Shown here in pieces: positions 41,405 through 49,881 of a stretch of 55,538 nt of DNA. The stretch comes from UBA4923 sp964486135. GTDB taxonomy: Bacteria; Bacillota; Clostridia; Saccharofermentanales; DTU023. Each line of letters opens with the position of its first letter. The first letter of the stretch is position 1. Location of the stretch: the NCBI GenBank assembly GCA_964486135.1, contig CAZAKT010000007.1, positions 1 to 55,538 of the forward strand, read 5' to 3'. The position numbers were made by a program, and so were the translations under genes. The notes under the pieces are model-generated. The model had not been told where the DNA came from. It saw only the letters and a list, made by a program, of their open reading frames with translations, and searched no databases.

Positions 41405-42649
41405 TCAGGAGTCGAAGTTATTGTTTTTTAACCAGACCCGGCGACTGTAATCAGTAAGTAGGGCAACATAGCCCTCTTCGTCCGGCCAGGCCCGCCAGAC
41501 CCAACCCCCCTCCAGGAGATTGACAAACTGCCCCGGCGAACAATAAAGGGATGGCGTATCACCAATTTCAAGCACCGTCTTACGTGAATCCTCCTGATCA
41601 AGAAAGATCAGGCCCTCGTCCGAGAGCAGGAGTCTGCCCTGTCTGTCCTTGGAATCCGGGTCGGGCCCCCGGCCGACATTCTCGAGAAATTGAAGGCGGC
41701 AGGGGCTTTCAAAGGTCATCCCCTGATCCAGGGTCTCCGCCAGACGATCACGCTGCCAGCGGGCAAAATCCAGGGGATGGTCAAAGGGGGCCGGGGAACC
41801 GGGCGAGGCGCTGAAAAACCCGGCCGCGTCAACCCTGAGTTTGAGCAGGCAGGAGGAACAGAAGAGTTTGTTCTTCTCACTTCGCATGATAAGGGGCCGG
41901 TCACAGGAGGGGCACCAGTGACATACATAGGAGAGTTTCTCCGCCCGCCTTCTGGACCAGTAGCGGGCGGGCCGCTTTCTCTTGGTCTGCCAGCTGTAAT
42001 CATCCGTATTCACAAGGTCGACCAACCGCCGCTGTATGGCCTCGACAGGCAGGCTGGCCGCCTCCTCCGCCGTCAGAAGAAGTCGGGTTTGAACTTCCAC
42101 CTTTCCGAGCCTGGGCTTGGCCGCCCAACGCGGCCAGGCCAGGTAGGCGCCCTGGCAAAGAGCGGCTGCCACTGGCGCCTTCAGATGCTTGATCAGTTTT
42201 GCGGTCGCCAGACCGAAGGGGGTCAGATCACCGGCCATGGACCGCTGGGTCTCTGGATAGAGGGCAACGGAATGGCCGGCCGCGATTGAGCCGATAATTT
42301 CCTTTGTGGTCGAGAAGTTGACCCGGAAGGGCATGATCTCAATGATGGCAAATTTTCGGAGCAGCTTGCGAAGCAGTCGGATATTGGCGACCTCCTGGCC
42401 TGAGACAAAGCGGATGCGCTGGTCAGGGAAGGCCAGGGCGCAAAGGATGGGATCCACATAGGAGATATGGTTGCCAACGATGAAATAAGGCCCTGTCTTT
42501 GCCTTTACCTCCGGATCTCTCTCGAAACGGACGCCGTAGAGGGCCTTGAATATCAGTCTGCCAATGAAGAGGGAGAATCCGTAGAAGACCGGCTTGGGCC
42601 CCTCAATGGTCTTTCGGACCGGCATTTCTCTTTTACTGACCTGGGTCAA
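41405..42649 (-). CDS. PlsC-like acyltransferase with zinc ribbon and C-terminal domain
   Basis: A 414-residue protein. Residues 30-200 are a 1-acylglycerol-3-phosphate acyltransferase domain: FIVGNHISYVDPILCAL has the catalytic HxxxxD, LYPETQRSMAGDLTPF the EGxR-like substrate motif (here ETQR), and APVAAALCQGAYLAWPRW the downstream block. A four-cysteine zinc ribbon follows near residues 240-270 (CHWCPSCD, LFCSSC). The last 140 residues are not recognised. The usual PlsC is about 200-250 residues, so the ribbon and tail are additions. Likely role: phospholipid synthesis at the membrane, with an unknown regulatory part. Confidence 0.8.
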   Translation of the reverse strand: MTQVSKREMPVRKTIEGPKPVFYGFSLFIGRLIFKALYGVRFERDPEVKAKTGPYFIVGNHISYVDPILCALAFPDQRIRFVSGQEVANIRLLRKLLRKFAIIEIMPFRVNFSTTKEIIGSIAAGHSVALYPETQRSMAGDLTPFGLATAKLIKHLKAPVAAALCQGAYLAWPRWAAKPRLGKVEVQTRLLLTAEEAASLPVEAIQRRLVDLVNTDDYSWQTKRKRPARYWSRRRAEKLSYVCHWCPSCDRPLIMRSEKNKLFCSSCLLKLRVDAAGFFSASPGSPAPFDHPLDFARWQRDRLAETLDQGMTFESPCRLQFLENVGRGPDPDSKDRQGRLLLSDEGLIFLDQEDSRKTVLEIGDTPSLYCSPGQFVNLLEGGWVWRAWPDEEGYVALLTDYSRRVWLKNNNFDS

Positions 42650-42680
42650 TATGAAATCCTCTTTTCATTCATGCCACATT

Positions 42681-42708
42681 ATTTTAACATCTTCGCGCTA
42701 GAGTTTAA
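42681..42708 (-). promoter_or_regulatory. Promoter of the PlsC-like gene
   Basis: On the minus strand TTAAAC (42703-42708), 16-bp spacer and TAAAAT (42681-42686) preceded by TG-T, an extended -10; about 32 bases upstream of the ATG. Confidence 0.5.
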
Positions 42709-42763
42709 CAGATGGCCGGCCTTGGTCCGGAAAGAAGAGATTTTAACTGATTTGAGATGACGC

Positions 42764-43639
42764 GTGGCCAGGTATTGTTTTTATTGTGGGCGTGAGCTGG
42801 AAGACTATGAAAAGTGCGATTGCCGGAATCGGACTTATGTCGCGGGCGAAAGCCGGGGCACTTCCCCCCCCCCTCCTCCGGGGCCAACAAAGGCTGCCGG
42901 ACACGCAGAGCAGGGGTCCGGATCCTCAGGGCAGGAAAGGCCCGAAAGTTGGCGCTACCAAGGCAAAAGTACGCCTGCCGGGGCCAAGTCTTACACAAGA
43001 CAGGCTAAAAGGACAAAAAGCTACCGGAAGACGCCGGCCGACCCCGCCCGGACCCTGCGCTCAATCCTCAGTTTCTTCGCCAGCCCCGCCGACGCCATGG
43101 CCCGTGACCTGTCACCGGGCTGGAACCCTTCGCACACCCTTTGGTTCACCCTGACCCTGGTCTTATCAGGATTGCTCTACAGCCTCCTCAACCGGACCTT
43201 CACCCTTCTTTTGGGTGGGCTGGCGTCCCAGACCCCCTTGGGGACCCTCCTCCTTTCCTGGCTTACCGGCTCCGCCCTGGTCGGCTTGATCCTCCTGCTC
43301 TTCACCCTTACCCTCTGGCTCCTTTCGCGTTTTCTCTTCCGCCAGGGTGGCCTGCCCTTTCTCCATGCTCTGGCCGCCGGGAAGGCCGCCTGGAAATACC
43401 TTTCACTTTTCTTCGGCCTGGCCCTGCCCTCCCTTTTTACGGGTGGCGCTGCCTACGGCCTGACCCTGGCCCTCCTGGGCCTTGTATTCGCCCTTATCGT
43501 CCACGCCAGACAAGTCGCCTCGCTGACCCATCTCGATGAAAACAGGACCTGGCAGCTTACTTACCTATCCCTTGTTATCTTTGCCGGCATCCTGTCCTCG
43601 GTCACGGCCCTGGCCAGGATGCTGGACCTCCTCCAGTAA
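42764..43639 (+). CDS. Zinc-ribbon membrane protein, unknown function
   Basis: A 291-residue protein starting at GTG 42764. The first 20 residues form a CYFC...CDC cysteine cluster (zinc-ribbon-like), followed by a 90-residue low-complexity linker rich in Pro, Gly, Ser and Lys. Five hydrophobic helices occupy residues 125-290, laid out like Yip1-type membrane proteins. The ribosome-binding site is weak. The gene is divergent from the PlsC-like gene, which also carries a zinc ribbon. Confidence 0.7.
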   Translation: MARYCFYCGRELEDYEKCDCRNRTYVAGESRGTSPPPPPGPTKAAGHAEQGSGSSGQERPESWRYQGKSTPAGAKSYTRQAKRTKSYRKTPADPARTLRSILSFFASPADAMARDLSPGWNPSHTLWFTLTLVLSGLLYSLLNRTFTLLLGGLASQTPLGTLLLSWLTGSALVGLILLLFTLTLWLLSRFLFRQGGLPFLHALAAGKAAWKYLSLFFGLALPSLFTGGAAYGLTLALLGLVFALIVHARQVASLTHLDENRTWQLTYLSLVIFAGILSSVTALARMLDLLQ

Positions 43640-43719
43640 TTACCGGCCCCCCTGCTTTTCATAGGCTTAAGGTCAAGCCTGGACTGCTATAATTGTTTGC
43701 GTTGAGAAGCTGGAGGGAA

Positions 43720-44238
43720 ATGACAGGCACCGTGGATAAATTAAAAAAGGGCAAAAATCCATCTGATCCGCCCATCCCCAAAGGCTGGAACAGACGTAGG
43801 GCCCTGGTGGTCATCGTCCTCTTCCTTGTATTCCTCTTGGAGCTCTTCGGCTCCACCTGTTTTTTCTCGTCCGTCTTCGGAATCCCCTGTGCCGGTTGCG
43901 GCAGTACACGGGCTCTTGCCCTCTTGCTTCAGGGCAAGCTGGGGGAAGCGATCCGCATGCATCCCCTGATCCTGGTCAGCCTGGCTGTACTCTTTGCCTT
44001 CCTGACAGTGGGGATCCTGAAACTGATCGCGGAAAAAAGGGGAAGGAAGTTGCCCTTCTCCCTTCCCCCCCGCGTGCTGAACCTGATCTTGTTCTCGCTG
44101 GTGGCCCTTTATCTGATCGTCTATTTGGTCAGGATGATCCTCTATTTCCCACATACGGAGCCCATGTGCTATAACTACAACTCCGTTTGGGGGCGGCTGA
44201 TTACCCTGATCCGGCGGCTCCTGCCCGCTGGCCGCTAG
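43720..44238 (+). CDS. DUF2752 family membrane protein
   Basis: A protein of about 172 residues with a basic N-terminus, one helix (RALVVIVLFLVFLLELFG), the DUF2752 signature GIPCAGCGSTRALALLLQG, and two further helices. DUF2752 proteins are of unknown function; the CxGCG motif sits just after a membrane segment. ATG 43720 has GGAGGG four bases upstream. A TATAAT at 43688 probably belongs to its promoter. Its stop shares the bases CTAG with the stop of the convergent gene. Confidence 0.82.
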   Translation: MTGTVDKLKKGKNPSDPPIPKGWNRRRALVVIVLFLVFLLELFGSTCFFSSVFGIPCAGCGSTRALALLLQGKLGEAIRMHPLILVSLAVLFAFLTVGILKLIAEKRGRKLPFSLPPRVLNLILFSLVALYLIVYLVRMILYFPHTEPMCYNYNSVWGRLITLIRRLLPAGR

Positions 44239-44768
44239 TAACGTCCCTCATAGAGCGCGTTCAGCCTTGTCTGGACGTCGTATTCCATCATATAGAAGCC
44301 AACACCGACAAAGACGGACAGGAGGACCCAGATCAGGAATCTGCTCTCTGTATACCGGCCCCGCCGCCTGTCGACCTCCATCACCGCCGCGTCAACCTGG
44401 GACATGAGTATGAAGCTGAATACAAAGCAGAGGATTCCCAGGAGCGAATAGCTGGGGTTGGTCGCCCCCTCATCGCCGAGCAGGGCGTTGAGCTCATTTG
44501 CGATGGAATAAAACCAGATCAGGCCATAGATGCCGCAGGTCAATACCGTCAACAGGATAACGCTTACGGGAGACCGGACGACACCTCTAAAACCCGTCAA
44601 GGGAGGCGGCGGATAGGCTTGGCCCCCCTGGCCTGCGTATCCGTAGGACGGGGGCGGTTGCTGGTAGGTCTGGCTGTGGGGCGGCGCCGACTCCTGGACG
44701 CGGGCGCCACAGACAGAACAAAAGGAAGCCTTGTCTGAGACCGGATGACCATTGGGACAAGTTTTCAT
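44235..44768 (-). CDS. Zinc-ribbon DUF4234 membrane protein
   Basis: A 177-residue protein. Residues 1-25 are a zinc ribbon (CPNGHPVSDKASFCSVCG), residues 27-58 a Pro/Tyr/Gln-rich linker, and the rest a DUF4234 domain with helices starting SVILLTVLTCGIYGLIWFYS. Function unknown. The gene overlaps the convergent DUF2752 gene by 4 bp, each using the palindrome CTAG as stop. Confidence 0.82.
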   Translation of the reverse strand: MKTCPNGHPVSDKASFCSVCGARVQESAPPHSQTYQQPPPSYGYAGQGGQAYPPPPLTGFRGVVRSPVSVILLTVLTCGIYGLIWFYSIANELNALLGDEGATNPSYSLLGILCFVFSFILMSQVDAAVMEVDRRRGRYTESRFLIWVLLSVFVGVGFYMMEYDVQTRLNALYEGRY

Positions 44769-44906
44769 AGACGAAACCTCTTTTCTATCTCATTTCGCTC
44801 AGGACCAGCCCGGCATCTCTCGGCTGCTACCCTTGCTCTTCCTTTATTTATACACTATTTCCGCCCCTGGAAAGGAATCTGCGGGCAGGAGCGGATTTGC
44901 ATCCTG

Positions 44907-44915
44907 TGATAAAAT
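44907..44915 (+). promoter_or_regulatory. Extended -10 promoter of the PBP gene
   Basis: TGATAAAAT (TAAAAT at 44910-44915) is an extended -10 element 80 bases upstream of the ATG; no clear -35 is seen. Confidence 0.4.
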
Positions 44916-44944
44916 GATCATACTTTGAGCGGGAAACAAATTGT

Positions 44945-44970
44945 GCCGTCGGAGGTGCCCGGCGGCTTTT
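44945..44970 (+). promoter_or_regulatory. Terminator-like attenuator in the PBP leader
   Basis: GCCGTCGG pairs with CCGGCGGC (8 bp, one G-T pair) around AGGTGC and is followed by TTTT. It lies between the promoter and the start codon, so it may stop some transcripts before the gene. Confidence 0.4.
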
Positions 44971-44994
44971 ATCCTTGAAAAGAATCTGCAGAAC

Positions 44995-47463
44995 ATGAAC
45001 GATTTCAAACAGAACAAGCCCCGGCGTGAGAGGCCGCCCAGCAGACCCGGCGACAGACGGGAGACTACCCGGATGTCGGGAGGGTCCCGCAGGCCGTCCG
45101 TCCCAACTGCCCCACAAGGCTTGCCTGCAGATATCCGTAACAGTCGTAAATACAAGAAAAACAAACGGATTTTGAGAAGGCGTGTGGCTGGGAGACCCTC
45201 CCGTAGCATGTCGGTGATATCGGTGCCCGACGCCCTTTGGTCGGGTGTCAAGAAAGCCCTCCTGGTCCTCCTGGTTATCTTGCTGTCCGCCATGGCCTTC
45301 ATTGGAGGAAGCGGGCTTGGCATGCTGTCAGGCTATATATCGACGGCCCGGCCCCTTGAGCTGGTCGATGTCAAGGAAACCTACGAGGCGACCTTCATCT
45401 ATGACCGGAATGGGAAAGAGGCCGCGGTCTTGGCGGGATCCCAGAATATCCTCCGGGAATACGTGTCCATAGCGATCATCGAGCCCACCTATATCGACGA
45501 TGCCTTCATCGCCATCGAGGACGAGCGCTTTGAGACCCATAAAGGGATCGATCCGAAAAGAATCGCCAACTCCGTGGGCAACATTTTCCTTAGTTTCGGG
45601 GCGGATACCCACGGCGCCTCCACCATCACCCAACAGGTAGTCAAGATGATGTCGGGCGCGGATGACCGGTCTGCCCAGCGGAAAATCCAGGAATGGGAGC
45701 GGGCGATCGACCTGGAGAAGACCCTGTCCAAGGACATGATCATGGAACTTTTCGTCAACATGGTCCCCATGGGCGGTAATTACGTGGGAGTGCAGTCAGC
45801 CGCCAAGGCCTACTTCGGCAAGGATGTCTCGGAACTCGACCTGGCTGAGTGCGCCTTCCTGGCCGGAATCCCCAACCTGCCTTCCATCTATAACCCCGCA
45901 ACTGAATACGGGAAGAGAAATGCCCTCCGCCGTATGCGGATAACCTTGTCCAAGATGCTGGAACTCGGCAGGATTACGGAAGCAGAATACCAGGATGCCC
46001 TCAACCGGGAACTGGTCTTCAAGACAACGGAACAGTCGTCCACCGAATCCTCCATCCATTCCTATTTCATTGATGCCGTCATCAACGAAGTCATCACCCA
46101 GCTGATGGAACAGCGCGGTTATTCACGTCAGTTGGCCAATATCGCCGTCTTCCAGCACGGCTTGCGGATCGAGACGACACTGGACCCCCAGGTCCAGGAG
46201 GCGGCTGAGGCATCCTTCCAGAAGAAGGAACTTTTCTCCACCAACTATGACGGGCTCCCCGACAGCCCCCAGATCCCTCAGGCCGGGATGACCATCATCT
46301 CCAATGATCCAGATTCCATCGGCCAGATCGTGGCCCTGGTCGGCGGCTTCGGTGAAAAAAAGACAAATCTGGGCTTCAACCGGGCGACACAGGCCTACCG
46401 CCAGCCCGGCTCTTCGATCAAGCCCATCCTGGTCTACGCGCCTGCCATCGACACAGGAGTCATTACGGCCGCCTCCGTCCTCATGGATGAGGCAAAACAC
46501 CTGGATCCCAGAAATCCGACCCGGGCCTGGCCGCAGAACTCGGACAGGCGTTATGAGGGTCCTGTGACTGTACGTCACGCCCTCCGCCATTCGCTCAATA
46601 CGATCGCGGTGGAGGTCTATACGGAATTGCTGACGCCTTCCATCGGCTTGTCCTATCTGAAACGTATGGGCGTGGATCGGTCCGATGAGCCTCAACCCGC
46701 CGGTGCCATCGGCGCCTTCGGAAAAGGCATGACCACAGTCGAGATGGCCGGGGCCTATATGGCCTTGGCCAACCGGGGGATCTACACCGAACCCTATCTC
46801 TTTACCCGGGTCCTGGACGCTGACGGCAATGTCCTTCTGGAGCACAAGCCGAAATTCGAGCAGGTTTTTTCAACTGAAACCGCTGACATCATGACCAATT
46901 TGCTGGTGGATACCCTCCGCAATGCCCCCTGGATCAGGCCCTATTCCAGTATCGGTTCGCAGCCGGCGGCTGGCAAGACAGGGACATCCGATGAGCGGAT
47001 CGACCGCTGGTTCTGCGGCTATACCCCCTACTACACGGCTGCCGTCTGGTACGGCTTCGACAACGCCTACGGCAGGCGGGCGGAGATCAACCGGGCCGAT
47101 ACACCCAGCCCCATCAAGATCTGGCGGGATGTCATGGTACAGATCCACGAGGAACTGGATGTCAAGCAATTCCCCATGTCCGACAAGGTGGTCTCCCGAA
47201 GTGTCTGCGCCGAATCCGGCATGCTGCCGACGGAATACTGCCCCCAGAGGATCACGGAATATTTTGATTCGACCAAAAACCTATCCTTCCCCACGATTCC
47301 CTGTACCCTTCACAGCGAGCCGGTGGTCGAGCCCGAACCCGAACCGGACGATCCCGGCCCGGACGATCCCGAAGGGACCGAGCCTGAAATCATCGTGCCC
47401 CCCGTGGAGACCCTCCCTGAGGAGCTTCCCCCGGATACATCGGAGGAGGAACCCTCGACCTGA
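44995..47463 (+). CDS. Class A penicillin-binding protein (transglycosylase/transpeptidase)
   Basis: An 822-residue bifunctional peptidoglycan synthase (PBP1A type). A 90-residue basic cytoplasmic tail and one anchor (LLVLLVILLSAMAFIGG) precede the GT51 domain: EDERFETHKGIDPKR holds the catalytic Glu, and GASTITQQVVKMM follows. The transpeptidase has SSIK (in PGSSIKP), HSLN as the SxN motif and KTGTS near residue 662. A PASTA domain is absent; the end is a Pro/Glu/Asp-rich tail of about 50 residues. Start ATG 44995 was chosen because earlier in-frame starts lie inside the leader hairpin; the ribosome site is weak. Confidence 0.93.
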   Translation: MNDFKQNKPRRERPPSRPGDRRETTRMSGGSRRPSVPTAPQGLPADIRNSRKYKKNKRILRRRVAGRPSRSMSVISVPDALWSGVKKALLVLLVILLSAMAFIGGSGLGMLSGYISTARPLELVDVKETYEATFIYDRNGKEAAVLAGSQNILREYVSIAIIEPTYIDDAFIAIEDERFETHKGIDPKRIANSVGNIFLSFGADTHGASTITQQVVKMMSGADDRSAQRKIQEWERAIDLEKTLSKDMIMELFVNMVPMGGNYVGVQSAAKAYFGKDVSELDLAECAFLAGIPNLPSIYNPATEYGKRNALRRMRITLSKMLELGRITEAEYQDALNRELVFKTTEQSSTESSIHSYFIDAVINEVITQLMEQRGYSRQLANIAVFQHGLRIETTLDPQVQEAAEASFQKKELFSTNYDGLPDSPQIPQAGMTIISNDPDSIGQIVALVGGFGEKKTNLGFNRATQAYRQPGSSIKPILVYAPAIDTGVITAASVLMDEAKHLDPRNPTRAWPQNSDRRYEGPVTVRHALRHSLNTIAVEVYTELLTPSIGLSYLKRMGVDRSDEPQPAGAIGAFGKGMTTVEMAGAYMALANRGIYTEPYLFTRVLDADGNVLLEHKPKFEQVFSTETADIMTNLLVDTLRNAPWIRPYSSIGSQPAAGKTGTSDERIDRWFCGYTPYYTAAVWYGFDNAYGRRAEINRADTPSPIKIWRDVMVQIHEELDVKQFPMSDKVVSRSVCAESGMLPTEYCPQRITEYFDSTKNLSFPTIPCTLHSEPVVEPEPEPDDPGPDDPEGTEPEIIVPPVETLPEELPPDTSEEEPST

Positions 47464-47496
47464 TCGGAAGCCCTGTTCAACGCTACCCATTAAAGG

Positions 47497-47530
47497 CCCG
47501 GACCGCGACAGGCGGCCGGGTCTTCATTTC
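47497..47530 (+). terminator. Terminator after the PBP gene
   Basis: CCCGGaCCGC pairs with GCGGCCGGG (one bulged A) around GACAG and is followed by TCTTCATTTCTTCT, about 35 bases after the stop codon. Confidence 0.55.
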
Positions 47531-47593
47531 TTCTACGCCTCCATCAATTTATGGGATAATGAATGCGACTACTCTGCTTGAAAAGGAGGCTCT

Positions 47594-48430
47594 ATGTCGG
47601 ACTTATACAATTATGACCGTTACGAAAAAGCAGCCGGCTGGTTGAAGGAGCGGACCGGGATCCGCCCTGAAATCGCCGTCATACTCGGCTCTTCCCTGGG
47701 GGCCATCAGCGAACGGCTTCAAGAGGCCGAAAGCTTCGACTACAAGGATATCCCCGGCTTCCTGCTCTCCACCAATCCCTCCCATGCCGGGAAATTGGTT
47801 TTTGGCAGCCTGGGGGGGCGTCCGACGGTGATCATGTCCGGGCGTTTTCATTTTTACGAGGGCTACTCCTACCCTGAACTGGCTCTTCCGATACGTGTCC
47901 TCTCTCTCCTGGGCGTCAAGACCCTGATCGTCACCAATGCCGCGGGAGGCGTCAACCTTGACTTTGAGGTCGGTGACATTATGGTCATTTCCGACCATAT
48001 CAACCTGACAGGGGCCAGCCCCATGACAGGCCCCAATCTGGAAGAATTCGGGCCCCGCTTTTTCGATATTACCTGGCTCTACACGCCGGCCCTGAGAGAA
48101 CTGGCCAAGGAGACGGCAGCCGAGCTCGATCCCCCTTTCAAACTGGTCGAAGGAAACTACTATTTTTGCACCGGCCCCCATTTTGAAACCCCGGCCGAGA
48201 TCCGCGCCATCCGAACTCTGGGAGGTGACGCTGTCGGCATGTCCACGGTTACCGAAACACTGACTGCTGCCCACTGCGGTATGGAGGTCCTCGGATTCTC
48301 CCTGATAACCAATATGGCGGCCGGAGTGCTCGACCAGCCCCTGTCCGATGAAGAGGTCGGTCTTGCTGCCCGGGCGGCGGCGGGCCGTCTGGGTGCCCTG
48401 ATCGAGGGCGTCATCGCAAGGAAGGGCTAG
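47594..48430 (+). CDS. Purine nucleoside phosphorylase (PNP I, trimeric type)
   Basis: A 278-residue phosphorylase releasing purine bases from inosine and guanosine. VILGSSLGAISERL (phosphate loop), GRFHFYEGY, VTNAAGGVN, and GDAVGMSTVTETLTAAHCGM with the Met/Glu of the base pocket identify the PunA/trimeric group. AAAGGAGG lies upstream of ATG 47594. It is followed after 3 bp by a deaminase that would generate inosine-type nucleosides, forming a salvage pair. Confidence 0.95.
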   Translation: MSDLYNYDRYEKAAGWLKERTGIRPEIAVILGSSLGAISERLQEAESFDYKDIPGFLLSTNPSHAGKLVFGSLGGRPTVIMSGRFHFYEGYSYPELALPIRVLSLLGVKTLIVTNAAGGVNLDFEVGDIMVISDHINLTGASPMTGPNLEEFGPRFFDITWLYTPALRELAKETAAELDPPFKLVEGNYYFCTGPHFETPAEIRAIRTLGGDAVGMSTVTETLTAAHCGMEVLGFSLITNMAAGVLDQPLSDEEVGLAARAAAGRLGALIEGVIARKG

Positions 48431-48433
48431 CTT

Positions 48434-49738
48434 ATGCTGTTTCAGGATATCGCCCTGATGGGGGGAGACGGGGTCACCCGGGAACATATGAACCTTCTGA
48501 CCGAAGGCCGGTTTATCCGTTCCATCCAGCCCTACGAGGCGGCGCCTGACGGATCAAGGCCTGCCGGCCCCCAAATTTACGACGGCCGGGGGAAGTTGCT
48601 CATCCCCGGGTTTTTCAACAATCACACCCATATTCCCATGACCCTGACACGGGGGTACGGAGAGGGCCTTCCCCTTTATGACTGGCTCTTCACACGGATC
48701 TTTCCCTTTGAGGACCTGCTCACGGAAGAGGATATGTACTGGGGGGCTCTGCTTGGCATAGCGGAGATGCTGAGAGGGGGAACCGTTTCCTTTACCGATA
48801 TGTATATGCGGATCCAGGGGATCCACCGGGCCGTCCTTGAAACCGGGATCAAGGCCAGCCTCTCCAACAGTCTGGCAGGCGATGCCTCGACCAGGCTGGA
48901 GGAGACAACCTGGTACAGGGAGACCGAAAGTTTGATCCGGGACGCGAAAGCCTCGGATGGACTTGTCATCGCCCATGCTTCGCTCCATGCCGAATATACC
49001 AGTGAACCGGAACTGGTAAGGCAGTTGGTGGACTACGCGAAAGACAGGCAACTCCCCATGCATGTTCACCTGTCGGAAACAGTAGGCGAACACGAGGACT
49101 GCAAGAAGAAACACGGCAAGACACCTGCCCGTTACTTCCACGATCTCGGCCTCTTTGATGTCCCGACAACTGCCGCCCACGGCGTCCATATTGAGGGAGA
49201 GGACTACGACCTGCTCGCGGAGAAGGGGGTCACCCTGGCCCACTGCCCCTCCTCCAACCTGAAACTCGGGAGCGGCCTGGCCCGGGTCAAGGCCTGGCGT
49301 GACCGGGGGATCCGTGTCTCCATTGGAACGGATGGTGCGGGAACCAACAACAACCTGGACATGATCGAGGAGGTGACCCTGGCCTCCTATCTGGCCAAGG
49401 GCCTGAACCAGGATCCCCTGCTCTTTTCGACAGCTGAGCTTCTCAGCTTCTCAACCCGTAACGGGGCGCTCGCCCAGGGCAGGGAGGATACTGGCCTCTT
49501 GCAGGAGGGCTTTTGCGCGGACCTGACGGTCATCGATATGTCCAAACCCCACTTCCAGCCAGTTTACGATTATGGAAGCGCCCTCTTCACCAACGCCAAC
49601 GCCTCCGATGTCGCCCTGACCATGGTGGACGGCCGGATCCTCTATGAGGGGGGCGAATTCAAGACCCTGGACATAGAGAAGGTGGTCTGGAATGCCTGCC
49701 GGATCCGTGATGAAAAACTGGCGGCGCTTGCGGAATGA
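48434..49738 (+). CDS. 5-methylthioadenosine/S-adenosylhomocysteine deaminase family amidohydrolase
   Basis: A 434-residue metal-dependent amidohydrolase of the TRZ/ATZ/MtaD group. FNNHTHIPMTLTRGYGEGLPL carries the two metal histidines, HLSETVGEHEDCK the third site, and SIGTDGAGTNNNLDMIEE the final aspartate. MtaD enzymes deaminate MTA, SAH or adenosine; the exact substrate cannot be read from sequence. It starts 3 bp after PNP, which fits deamination followed by phosphorolysis. Confidence 0.9.
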   Translation: MLFQDIALMGGDGVTREHMNLLTEGRFIRSIQPYEAAPDGSRPAGPQIYDGRGKLLIPGFFNNHTHIPMTLTRGYGEGLPLYDWLFTRIFPFEDLLTEEDMYWGALLGIAEMLRGGTVSFTDMYMRIQGIHRAVLETGIKASLSNSLAGDASTRLEETTWYRETESLIRDAKASDGLVIAHASLHAEYTSEPELVRQLVDYAKDRQLPMHVHLSETVGEHEDCKKKHGKTPARYFHDLGLFDVPTTAAHGVHIEGEDYDLLAEKGVTLAHCPSSNLKLGSGLARVKAWRDRGIRVSIGTDGAGTNNNLDMIEEVTLASYLAKGLNQDPLLFSTAELLSFSTRNGALAQGREDTGLLQEGFCADLTVIDMSKPHFQPVYDYGSALFTNANASDVALTMVDGRILYEGGEFKTLDIEKVVWNACRIRDEKLAALAE

Positions 49739-49774
49739 ATAGGATGTGTTGAGTAGGAATTCTCCCCAAAAGTT

Positions 49775-49850
49775 GATAGGGATCCGGATTCGGATCCCTA
49801 TCGAGGAGACGTATGAAGAGGTGTTGTTGTAGCTTTTCGCTACGACAACA
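49775..49850 (+). repeat. Two tandem 12-bp hairpins in the gap before the nuclease gene
   Basis: The first, GATAGGGATCCG (49775-49786) with its exact complement 49791-49802, has the loop GATT. The second, TGTTGTTGTAGC (49822-49833) with GCTACGACAACA (49839-49850), has the loop TTTTC and one G-T pair. Neither has a T-run, so simple termination is unlikely. They occupy most of the 143-bp space between the deaminase and nuclease genes. Confidence 0.6.
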
Positions 49851-49881
49851 ATATAACGCCCATTTGTAGCGCAGAAACAGC

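Noticed and set aside
47603..48487. 294-codon minus-strand frame opposite the PNP gene
   Set aside because: Antisense to a well-conserved PNP; no recognisable motifs.
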